From NCBI GenBank assembly GCA_020024175.1, contig JAHHUB010000022.1:1-14147 (forward strand): a stretch of 14,147 nt of DNA, read 5' to 3'. Position 1 is the first letter of the stretch. Each line of letters begins with the position of its first letter. This DNA comes from Oscillospiraceae bacterium (GTDB lineage Bacteria > Bacillota > Clostridia > Oscillospirales > Ruminococcaceae). The position numbers were made by a program, and so were the translations under genes. This document shows positions 1 to 5,689 of this stretch, piece after piece. A model generated the notes under the pieces. That model saw nothing but the letters and a program-made list of their open reading frames with translations, had not been told where the DNA came from and made no database searches.

Positions 1-85
1 TATGCTGAAAGTGTTTTTGGATGATAATCTTAGTGAGTTTTATTATTATCTCAAGAACGGTGATTGGGTTTACGATTTAAAGTAA
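1..85 (+). CDS. C-terminal end of an unidentified protein (5' truncated by window edge)
   Basis: An open frame beginning before the window reads through position 82 and stops with TAA at 83-85, giving at least 27 residues ending in a tyrosine-rich stretch and WVYDLK. The other two forward frames stop within the first few codons, and this frame is followed about 27 bp later by a strong hairpin terminator, so it is probably the tail of a real + strand gene. An in-frame ATG at position 2 is unlikely to be the start because nothing upstream is visible. The piece is too short to assign a family or function. Confidence 0.45.
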   Translation, partial: MLKVFLDDNLSEFYYYLKNGDWVYDLK

Positions 86-112
86 TTCGGATATTTCCAA
101 TAGATTATAAAC

Positions 113-147
113 AAAGTGGAGTGTACAAATTTTATACACTCCACTTT
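113..147 (+). terminator. Intrinsic terminator, probably bidirectional
   Basis: A perfect 13-bp inverted repeat (113-125 against 135-147) with a 9-nt loop is followed on the + strand by TACTTTTT. It lies 27 bp after the stop of the left-edge gene. It is also the only strong hairpin downstream of the minus-strand operon that ends at 230. Read on the minus strand it is followed by a weaker T-rich run (TTTGTTTATAAT), so it may serve both converging transcripts. Confidence 0.8.
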
Positions 148-229
148 TACTTTTTGGTATGTCACTAAAACTTTCTTATGAGAAGTATCTATTTTAAGAT
201 AACTGTTTTTTACTTAACTTAATTTTTAA

Positions 230-586
230 TTATTCTCCACATTCTCCTTCATGTTCATGAGCATGACAAACTTCACCTGTGGATTTAAGTTCGCCTCTAA
301 GGTAGCTTTCAATGGCTGTATGAGCGTCGCCTGTTACACCTACAACAACTTCAACATTTCTTTCGTTAAAAATGTCAACGGCTCCGCCTCCCATACCACC
401 TGATAAAATAACTTTTACTCCCATATCAGCGAGAAAGTTAGGCAAAAATCCGGGTTTATGGCCGGGGTTTGGTACAGAGTTTTCGGAAATAATTTTTCCG
501 TTTTCTGTTTCAAAAATAATAAAGTTTTCGCAGTGACCAAAATGTCCTGCAACAGTTTTTCCCATAGCAGCAGCTGCAATTTTCAT
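230..586 (-). CDS. NifX/NifB-C-like dinitrogenase cofactor-type protein with His/Cys tail
   Basis: The 118-residue product belongs to the NifX/NafY/NifB-C-terminal family (dinitrogenase iron-molybdenum cofactor biosynthesis domain, also called MTH1175-like). Members bind or carry metal clusters. Visible family features are the MKIA start, GHFGHCENF (His15, His18, Cys19), a middle block with NPGHKPGF, and the glycine motif SGGMGGGA near residues 62-69. The C terminus is unusual: residues 107-116 contain two Cys and three His spaced as in CHAHEHEGEC, a plausible metal site. An AAGGAG ribosome binding site sits about 9 nt before the ATG. It is the last gene of the minus-strand operon, 37 bp after the first MinD-type ATPase gene. 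No nif structural genes are present, so a role in nitrogen fixation should not be assumed. Family assignment is firm; the cargo metal is unknown. Confidence 0.88.
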   Translation of the reverse strand: MKIAAAAMGKTVAGHFGHCENFIIFETENGKIISENSVPNPGHKPGFLPNFLADMGVKVILSGGMGGGAVDIFNERNVEVVVGVTGDAHTAIESYLRGELKSTGEVCHAHEHEGECGE

Positions 587-623
587 AATAATTATCTCCT
601 TTTTAATTTATGTTTAATAATAT

Positions 624-1490
624 TTATATGTTGTGAATTATATTCACAGTTTTTTCGTAGATATTTTTAAGAGCATCACGGGCAGGGCAGTCAAAATCAG
701 CCAAACATTTGCCCTCATTTATTGCCTGAGATGCTTTTTTGTCGTATGGGATTTTACCAACAAACTCAATATTGTTTTCCTTACAGAAATTTTCTATTTC
801 CATGGTTTTTTCAGATGAAATATTGTATTTGTTTACACATACAGCGGTTTTGGTTTCAAAAATCTCAGCAGTTTTTAAAATCCGTGTCAGGTCGTTTAGA
901 CCTGATAAAGACGGTTCTGCCACAACTAAAATTAAGTCCACACCACTTATGGATGAAATGACAGGACAGCCTATACCGGGGGAACCGTCTATAATGGCTA
1001 AATCCGTATCAGGAGCGGCATTTGTCATAGCGGCTTTTACTGCAGTTACCAGTTTGCCTGAATTTCCTCTGCCCATTTTAAGTTTAGCAGTGGAAAAAAC
1101 TTTTTTCCCTTTATAGAGTTTTAATTTTCCGGAAATATCAGGGAACATACTGACAGCCCCTACAGGACAAACCGCAGTACAAACTCCGCAGCTTTCACAG
1201 GCATATTCAGAAATGCTGTATTTATGATTCGTTTTTTCAATAGCACCAAAACGACAGTTTTCATAGCATTTTCCGCAGTTTATGCACTTTTCCCAATCTA
1301 TTTGAGCTTTGTCTGAGCCGTAAAAATCGGAAAGTTCACATTCTCCCTCCAAATCAGATACAATATGAAGGTTTGGTGCATCCACATCACAGTCAGCTAT
1401 GGCTTTTGCACCTGAAAACTTTATAAAAGCAGAAGCGGTGGTGGTTTTTCCTGTACCACCTTTTCCGCTTAATATGAGCAATTTTTTCAT
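624..1490 (-). CDS. MinD-superfamily P-loop ATPase with inserted ferredoxin domain (copy 1)
   Basis: This 288-residue protein joins a deviant Walker A motif of the MinD/Mrp/NifH class (SGKGGTGKTT, residues 8-17) to an inserted 2x[4Fe-4S] ferredoxin module. The cluster cysteines are 69, 72, 75 and 79, then 98, 101, 104 and 108, the last followed by Pro as in bacterial ferredoxins. DCDVDAPN (residues 33-40) is the switch I/A' region, and IIDGSPGIGCP is the Walker B/switch II region. Such proteins are cytosolic ATPases thought to move or insert Fe-S or other metal clusters, or to couple electron transfer to ATP hydrolysis. The gene starts one base after the stop of the sister ATPase gene (TAA-T-ATG), so the two are co-transcribed and probably translationally coupled. 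The two ATPases may form a heterodimer; that is inference. Confidence 0.9.
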   Translation of the reverse strand: MKKLLILSGKGGTGKTTTASAFIKFSGAKAIADCDVDAPNLHIVSDLEGECELSDFYGSDKAQIDWEKCINCGKCYENCRFGAIEKTNHKYSISEYACESCGVCTAVCPVGAVSMFPDISGKLKLYKGKKVFSTAKLKMGRGNSGKLVTAVKAAMTNAAPDTDLAIIDGSPGIGCPVISSISGVDLILVVAEPSLSGLNDLTRILKTAEIFETKTAVCVNKYNISSEKTMEIENFCKENNIEFVGKIPYDKKASQAINEGKCLADFDCPARDALKNIYEKTVNIIHNI

Positions 1491-1491
1491 A

Positions 1492-2319
1492 TTAATTCAC
1501 CTGTTTAGTTAAAATATCCTTAAATAAATCAGCATAATAAGAGTCTTTTTCGTTGATTATATCTCCGACAGAAGAAATTTTGGCTAATTTTTCGCTGAAA
1601 GGTATACGAGCCAGAATTTTTATATTATTTTCTTTACAGAAATTCTCCAATGGTTTATAGGGGATTTCTTCTTTATTTATAACTATGCCTACAGGTTTTT
1701 TTAAAATGGTTGTCAGTTCATAAACCATTTTAAAATTGTGAAATCCGAATGAAGTAGGTTCCACTGCAATTATACAGCAATCAGAGGCTGTAATGCTTTC
1801 CATTACGGAACAGGCACTGCCGGGCGGGCAGTCAATAACTGCATTTTTATTTAAGGAAAAACCTGTTTTTATGGCGGATTTTATAACAGGTATTCCTGAG
1901 GATTCACCAATATTTAGTATTCCTGTTATTACATCTATGTTGTTGTGTTTGCCATGTTCCACTTGTCCTATGGGGCGTTTTTCCATAGATACGGCATTTT
2001 CAGGGCATACTAATGCACATCCGCCGCAGGCGTGGCAAACCTGGGGAAATACTTTCGGGTTTTCTTTTATAAAAGCAATAGCATTAAATCGACAGAAATC
2101 AAGACATTTCCGGCATTTGCTGCATTTTTCTGTGTCAAAACTGGGGAGAAGAGTGTGAACATCTTTTGTATTTATATTTTGTGGTTTAAAGAAAAGTCTG
2201 CCGTTTGGTTCTTCCACATCACAATCAATGTATACTGAATTTTTTGCAGCAACAGCCAGATTTACGGCAATCAGAGTTTTGCCGGCTCCGCCTTTTCCGC
2301 TTAATACAGCAATTTTCAT
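1492..2319 (-). CDS. MinD-superfamily P-loop ATPase with inserted ferredoxin domain (copy 2)
   Basis: The 275-residue product is a paralogue of the neighbouring ATPase. It has the deviant Walker A SGKGGAGKT (residues 7-15), the A' motif DCDVEEPNG (32-40), and two four-cysteine [4Fe-4S] motifs at Cys 66/69/72/76 and 95/98/101/105. The Walker B/switch II region reads DCPPGSACSV, the form typical of MinD/Mrp proteins. The residues between the clusters and after them differ clearly from copy 1, so this is an old duplication with likely distinct roles. It begins one base after the stop of the upstream NifX-like gene and ends one base before copy 1. No membrane-targeting C-terminal helix of the true MinD type is evident, so it is not the cell-division MinD. 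Confidence 0.9.
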   Translation of the reverse strand: MKIAVLSGKGGAGKTLIAVNLAVAAKNSVYIDCDVEEPNGRLFFKPQNINTKDVHTLLPSFDTEKCSKCRKCLDFCRFNAIAFIKENPKVFPQVCHACGGCALVCPENAVSMEKRPIGQVEHGKHNNIDVITGILNIGESSGIPVIKSAIKTGFSLNKNAVIDCPPGSACSVMESITASDCCIIAVEPTSFGFHNFKMVYELTTILKKPVGIVINKEEIPYKPLENFCKENNIKILARIPFSEKLAKISSVGDIINEKDSYYADLFKDILTKQVN

Positions 2320-2320
2320 A

Positions 2321-2677
2321 TTATTTCACACCCTGAAATCCAGCATGAAAATGAGTAAGTTCAGAAAGTTTGCCATCCAAATAAGCCTGTATATTGGCTT
2401 TTGCATTACTGCCCTCAGATTTATATATTTTAATTTCTGCAGCTTTAAAAAGTTCAGCGGCATTTTCTCCACATCTTACTGTTATCAGAATCTCTGTATT
2501 CTGATCCACAACAATTTGAGCAGCCTTAATTCCCGCTCCGCCTTCTGCATAGACAGCAGAGTTTTCAATAAGGTCATATGTGTTTTTTTCGGTATCTGCA
2601 ATCATAAAATAAGGAGCTCTGCCGAAAGATACACATATATTTGTTTTTGTATCATCAACAGGAAGTGCTATTTTCAT
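2321..2677 (-). CDS. NifX-like / ORP-like metal-cluster protein (dinitrogenase cofactor-type domain)
   Basis: A second 118-residue NifX/MTH1175-like protein. It opens with MKIALPVDD and shows the CVSFGRAPYF block (Cys15, Arg20), the region equivalent to GHFGHCENF in the other copy, then EGGAGIKAAQ (residues 45-54) and ILITVRCGENA (63-73, with Cys69). It lacks the His/Cys-rich tail of the other copy, ending in LTHFHAGFQ. Its ATG shares one base with the stop of the DUF134 gene (TAATG), with AGGGGG as ribosome binding site inside the upstream gene, so the two are translationally coupled. The family includes the Mo/Cu-binding Orange Protein of Desulfovibrio; whether this protein holds such a cluster cannot be told from sequence. 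Confidence 0.86.
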   Translation of the reverse strand: MKIALPVDDTKTNICVSFGRAPYFMIADTEKNTYDLIENSAVYAEGGAGIKAAQIVVDQNTEILITVRCGENAAELFKAAEIKIYKSEGSNAKANIQAYLDGKLSELTHFHAGFQGVK

Positions 2678-3051
2678 TATAAATCCCCCTTGTTATTAAG
2701 TTTTGGACATATGTGTTTTCTTCTTTTGCATAAACCGCACCCATCATGGGCGGATTTTGAATCACAGAGAGTATAATCTCCGCCTTCAATTTTCAGAGGC
2801 AGTCCATCAACCAAAACTTCCGCCAGTTTTTTTCGGGCATTGGTGTAAATTTGCTGAACAGTGGTGCGGGCAATTTTCATATATTCACCGCATTCTTCCT
2901 GTGAAAGTCCCATTTTATCAATTAAGCGTATTGTTTCATATTCATCCACAGTGAGAACTACAAAATGACTTTCTGTGTCCCTGTTTACAGGAACAAATTC
3001 CCGAAACTGCGGCATACAGCAAACTCGTCTGCATTTTTTGGGTCTTGGCAT
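2677..3051 (-). CDS. DUF134 (UPF0251) helix-turn-helix DNA-binding protein
   Basis: The 124-residue protein starts MPRPKKCRRVCCMPQF, the hallmark of the DUF134/UPF0251 family. Residues about 34-76 (TVDEYETIRLIDKMGL through ARTTVQQIYTNARKKL) resemble sigma-70 region 4, so it is a predicted DNA-binding regulator. Cysteines cluster at both ends: 7, 11 and 12 at the start, and 96, 105, 108 and 115 near the end (CGLCKRRKHIC), which could bind zinc or an Fe-S cluster. A GAGGA ribosome binding site sits about 8 nt before the ATG. It is the first gene of the five-gene operon, directly behind a promoter overlapped by a duplicated palindrome. This family often neighbours NifX-like and MinD-type ATPase genes. 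Regulation of its own operon is a reasonable inference, not shown. Confidence 0.88.
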   Translation of the reverse strand: MPRPKKCRRVCCMPQFREFVPVNRDTESHFVVLTVDEYETIRLIDKMGLSQEECGEYMKIARTTVQQIYTNARKKLAEVLVDGLPLKIEGGDYTLCDSKSAHDGCGLCKRRKHICPKLNNKGDL

Positions 3052-3082
3052 AAACTATCCTCTTTTCATTTCTTTTTCTTTA

Positions 3083-3111
3083 AGTATAACTCTGTTTCTG
3101 ACATATGTCAA
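3083..3111 (-). promoter_or_regulatory. Sigma-A promoter of the DUF134/NifX/MinD operon
   Basis: Read on the minus strand, a consensus -35 TTGACA (3106-3111) and a -10 TATACT (3083-3088) are separated by exactly 17 bp. Transcription would start near 3076, about 25 bp before the DUF134 ATG. The -35 hexamer lies inside the proximal palindrome TGACATATGTCA plus one base, so a protein bound there would block RNA polymerase. Confidence 0.78.
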
Positions 3112-3133
3112 TAATAGTTTATGACATATGTCA
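3099..3133. promoter_or_regulatory. Tandem palindromic operator candidate (2 x TGACATATGTCA)
   Basis: The perfect 12-bp palindrome TGACATATGTCA occurs at 3099-3110 and again at 3122-3133, separated by 11 AT-rich bases. Centres are 23 bp apart, a little over two helical turns. On the minus strand both copies are preceded by T, so the identical unit is 13 bp. The proximal copy covers the -35 element of the operon promoter. Position, symmetry and duplication are typical of a dimeric repressor site. The binding protein is not identified; the adjacent DUF134 protein is the first candidate. Confidence 0.65.
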
Positions 3134-3177
3134 AAAATATTTTAACCCTGAAAATTTTATAGGTTAAATATTAATAA

Positions 3178-3225
3178 ATAAATTCCCACAGTTTCCATGA
3201 TATAACGAAAACTGTGGGAATTTAT
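3178..3225 (-). terminator. Intrinsic terminator of the polysaccharide deacetylase gene
   Basis: A perfect 17-bp inverted repeat (3178-3194 against 3209-3225) with a 14-nt loop lies 8 bp beyond the stop codon of the deacetylase gene on the minus strand, followed by an AT-rich, T-containing tract. It separates the deacetylase transcript from the operon that begins near 3076. Confidence 0.8.
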
Positions 3226-3233
3226 AATAAAAT

Positions 3234-4247
3234 TTATTCACTTAAATTTGTGGGTACATCCGGAACTTTGTTTATTTCATAATCCACATCATATTTAGGA
3301 ATTTCATAGCCTTCTGCTCTCCAGTCATCAATAAGTTTTCCTAAAATATTGCTGTTAGTGGAGGAAACTGCATGGAGCAGATAAATTGCTCCATCATGGG
3401 TAGCTCCCTTGACTTTTTCATAAGCGGCATTGGGTTCCATTTGATTTTTGGGGTCCCAGTCAGCATATGCAAAACTCCAAAATACTTGTTTATAGCCAAG
3501 AGATTGAAGTAAAGCAGCAGTCTGTTCGCTGAAAGCACCTTCCGGGTAACGGAACAATGTCATTTTATAATTGTAGTTATCCAGCATATATTTATGAAGA
3601 TTCATAGTGGCTTCCATAGCTTTTTCCAAAGAAATTTTGGTGTAGTTGGGGTGTCCTGCACTGTGATTTCCCACAATATGTCCTTCATCTATCATACGTT
3701 GAACAAGCTCCGGATTGGCTTTTACATATTCCAGTGTTACAAAGAAAACAGCCTGTACTTTCTTTTCTTTTAAAACATCCAGAATATTTGCGGAATTTCC
3801 GTTTTCATAGCCTTCATCAAAAGTGAGATAAATTTTCTTTTCCTTAGGAGCTATGAACTGAGCGTCAAACTTGCCGTATTTTTCCTGGAGCATTACACAG
3901 GCTTCGGATCTTCCGTCCTTATCTTTGCGGACACCGGGGCCCCATGGAATTGCCTCAGGTGAAAACTTGCCTATTTCCTCTAAATCAGGTGGAGGAAGTT
4001 CTTCTTCTGTTTCATTGTCAGAATCTTCTTCTCCCGGTTTGCTTTCATCTTCCTCATCATTGTTTACAGGTATATCGGATTCTCCTGTGGCGGCATCAAT
4101 ATCTTCTTTCTCTGAGGAACTGTCTTCTGCAGCAGATGAAACAATTTCTTCCGAAGAATTTGATTTTTCATCATTTTCTCGGGAAACACATCCCGTAAGT
4201 GCAATTATCATAGCCATAAGTATGGCAATTAATTTATAACCTGTCAT
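3234..4247 (-). CDS. PdaA-like polysaccharide deacetylase, predicted lipoprotein
   Basis: This is a carbohydrate esterase family 4 (NodB-homology) enzyme, closest in motif style to peptidoglycan N-deacetylases of the PdaA type. The ATG at 4247 is chosen because GGAGGT lies about 4-5 nt upstream of it; a TTG at 4259 gives four extra residues but overlaps that ribosome binding site. From this start (337 residues), the N terminus is a lipoprotein signal with lipobox LTGC (Cys20), then a Ser/Glu/Asp-rich linker to about residue 90. The catalytic domain shows YLTFDEGYE (about 140-148), the metal-binding pair HSAGH (His195, His199), FRYPEGAF (about 232-239) and LLHAVSS (about 290-296). The second Asp of the canonical TFDDG motif is Glu; PdaA of Bacillus has Asn there. 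It probably modifies cell-wall glycan outside the membrane. Its exact substrate (vegetative wall or spore cortex) is uncertain. Confidence 0.88.
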   Translation of the reverse strand: MTGYKLIAILMAMIIALTGCVSRENDEKSNSSEEIVSSAAEDSSSEKEDIDAATGESDIPVNNDEEDESKPGEEDSDNETEEELPPPDLEEIGKFSPEAIPWGPGVRKDKDGRSEACVMLQEKYGKFDAQFIAPKEKKIYLTFDEGYENGNSANILDVLKEKKVQAVFFVTLEYVKANPELVQRMIDEGHIVGNHSAGHPNYTKISLEKAMEATMNLHKYMLDNYNYKMTLFRYPEGAFSEQTAALLQSLGYKQVFWSFAYADWDPKNQMEPNAAYEKVKGATHDGAIYLLHAVSSTNSNILGKLIDDWRAEGYEIPKYDVDYEINKVPDVPTNLSE

Positions 4248-4318
4248 TTTTACCTCCAAAATATTATATGTTATGTATATTGTAACTAAAATAAGAAAAA
4301 ATTTTCCTCAATAAGACT

Positions 4319-4346
4319 ATTTTAGCATATTTTCGTCATTTTCCAA
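4319..4346 (-). promoter_or_regulatory. Possible promoter of the deacetylase gene
   Basis: On the minus strand, TTGGAA (4341-4346) and TAAAAT (4319-4324) are 16 bp apart and lie about 70 bp upstream of the deacetylase ATG. Both hexamers match the sigma-A consensus at four or five of six positions. The region is very AT-rich, so chance matches are easy. Confidence 0.35.
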
Positions 4347-4411
4347 TACTAACAATATGAATTTAACAAAAAATTTATATTAATATACAAAATTTTGGAA
4401 TAAAAAGCGGG

Positions 4412-4441
4412 GCGAAATCACCTTTTAAAAAATGATTTCGC
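4412..4441 (-). terminator. Probable terminator of the DUF378 gene
   Basis: A perfect 9-bp inverted repeat (GCGAAATCA at 4412-4420, complement at 4433-4441) sits 7 bp past the stop of the DUF378 gene on the minus strand. It is followed in that direction by CCCGC and then TTTTTATT. The T run begins five bases after the stem, slightly far for a classic terminator. Confidence 0.6.
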
Positions 4442-4448
4442 TCTTTGG

Positions 4449-4649
4449 TTATTTATTTTTTTCTAAAGGTGAAAAAAGCAGGTTGATACACCAAATTCCG
4501 CCAATGGCTACTAAAGTATAAATTATTCGAGAGCCGATAGCAGCTTGTCCACCGAAAATAAAAGCCACCAAGTCAAAACTGAATAAACCGATAAGTCCCC
4601 AGTTTAAAGCACCTATAATGGCTAAAATAAGAGCAATTTTATCAAGCAT
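4449..4649 (-). CDS. DUF378 family small membrane protein
   Basis: A 66-residue protein recognisable as DUF378 from its start MLDKIALILAIIGALNWGL and the phrase GLFSFDLVAFIFGG. Two hydrophobic segments (about residues 4-32 and 43-60) should span the membrane, separated by a short loop with GSR; the end is charged (PLEKNK). The length is usual for the family. AAAGGA lies about 9 nt before the ATG. The family has no established function. The gene stands alone: it has its own probable terminator and is divergent from ispE, so its neighbours give no clue. Confidence 0.85.
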   Translation of the reverse strand: MLDKIALILAIIGALNWGLIGLFSFDLVAFIFGGQAAIGSRIIYTLVAIGGIWCINLLFSPLEKNK

Positions 4650-4745
4650 GAATTAACATTCCTTTCTTTTTAAAATCACAGTAGTATTTTGTACAGGTTT
4701 AAAAAAAATATACAGTTTTTAAATTTTTTAAAAAAACAGATGATT

Positions 4746-4771
4746 TATATCATAAAATTTGATATGATATA
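4746..4771 (+). promoter_or_regulatory. ispE upstream promoter element with overlapping inverted repeat
   Basis: An extended -10 element (TG at 4760-4761, then one base, then TATGAT at 4763-4768) lies 28 bp before the ispE ATG; no good -35 is visible. The same region is a 9-bp inverted repeat, TATATCATA (4746-4754) and TATGATATA (4763-4771), with an 8-bp spacer. The repeat could be an operator over the promoter, but AT-rich DNA produces such symmetry readily. Confidence 0.4.
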
Positions 4772-4795
4772 TAAAAAAGGAAAGGAAGATTATTG

Positions 4796-5674
4796 ATGGT
4801 AGAAGATTTAAAAGTAATGGCTCCCGGAAAACTTAATTTGTACTTAGATATAAGTGGAAAAAGACCTGATGGCTATCATGATTTAAAAATGATAATGCAA
4901 AGTATAAACTTATGTGATGAAGTTAACATTACAATTACACATGACAGAAATATAGAAATTATTTCCTCTGACAGCGATGTACCGTCCGATGAAAACAATA
5001 TAGCTTATAAAGCTGTACAGTTTTTTTACAGCACCTGTATGCAGAAATTTTCCGGTGTTAAAATAACAATAAAAAAACAAATACCGGTTCAGTCCGGTAT
5101 GGGCGGCGGAAGTGCAGATGCGGCAGCAGTTTTGGTTGGACTTAATGTTATTGAGGGAAATCCTGTTTCTGATATGAAACTTATGGAACTTGCGAAAAAA
5201 ATCGGTGCAGATGTTCCTTTTGCCATAAAAGGCGGAACCTGCATTGTAAAAGGAACAGGGGATATAATTACACCGATTAAACCTTTGGAAAACATATATT
5301 TTGTAATAGTAAAACCGGCAGGAGGAATTTCCACTGCTATGGCATATAAGGAAATTGACAATAAAAAAGTTTTTTTAAAAGATAAATTTAAAGAAATGAC
5401 AGAAGCTGTGGAAAGCGGCAATGTCAATGAGATGAAAAAATATATGCAAAATGCCTTTGAAGTTGTGTGTTCCGTTCCCGAGGTTGAATGGAGCAAACAG
5501 GCATTATTGGCAGAAGGTGCCGAAGTTTCCATGATGACAGGTTCGGGGTCCGCAGTGTTCGGAATTTTCTGCGACCTGAAAAAAGCGGAAAACGCACAGA
5601 AAAATCTGCAAAAGAAATTTGCAAAGGTATATTTGGCAAAGCCTATATCCGAGGGAAGTTATTTTGTTTTATAA
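4796..5674 (+). CDS. ispE: 4-diphosphocytidyl-2-C-methyl-D-erythritol kinase
   Basis: IspE phosphorylates CDP-methylerythritol with ATP, a cytosolic step of the MEP (non-mevalonate) route to isoprenoid precursors. GHMP-kinase features are all present: APGKLNLYLDI (residues 9-19, catalytic-site Lys12), RPDGYHDL, the ATP-binding glycine loop PVQSGMGGGSADAA (97-110), GADVPF (Asp139), and the C-terminal MMTGSGSAVFGIF. Length (292) is normal. Two starts are possible: TTG at 4793 and ATG at 4796. The ATG is preferred because GGAAGG-type ribosome binding sequence (4779-4788) is about 7 nt from it and only 4 from the TTG. It opens a two-gene + strand unit with recG, 15 bp downstream. Confidence 0.95.
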   Translation: MVEDLKVMAPGKLNLYLDISGKRPDGYHDLKMIMQSINLCDEVNITITHDRNIEIISSDSDVPSDENNIAYKAVQFFYSTCMQKFSGVKITIKKQIPVQSGMGGGSADAAAVLVGLNVIEGNPVSDMKLMELAKKIGADVPFAIKGGTCIVKGTGDIITPIKPLENIYFVIVKPAGGISTAMAYKEIDNKKVFLKDKFKEMTEAVESGNVNEMKKYMQNAFEVVCSVPEVEWSKQALLAEGAEVSMMTGSGSAVFGIFCDLKKAENAQKNLQKKFAKVYLAKPISEGSYFVL

Positions 5675-5689
5675 AGAGGTGGATGTTAA

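Noticed and set aside
624..2319. Cell-division MinD proteins
   Set aside because: The inserted 2x[4Fe-4S] modules, the absence of a minC/minE neighbour and the lack of an evident membrane-targeting helix place these in the cluster-assembly-type branch.
230..3051. Nitrogen fixation gene cluster
   Set aside because: NifX-like domains and NifH-class ATPases are present, but no nifH, nifD, nifK, nifE, nifN or nifB is seen and the ATPases carry inserted ferredoxin domains that NifH lacks.
3099..3133. TGACATATGTCA palindromes as LexA/SOS boxes
   Set aside because: The core resembles GAAC-N4-GTTC boxes, but the outer bases are TGAC/GTCA, not GAAC/GTTC, and the downstream genes are not SOS genes.
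4248..4259. TTG start at 4259 for the deacetylase
   Set aside because: It would overlap the GGAGGT ribosome binding site that is correctly spaced for the ATG at 4247.
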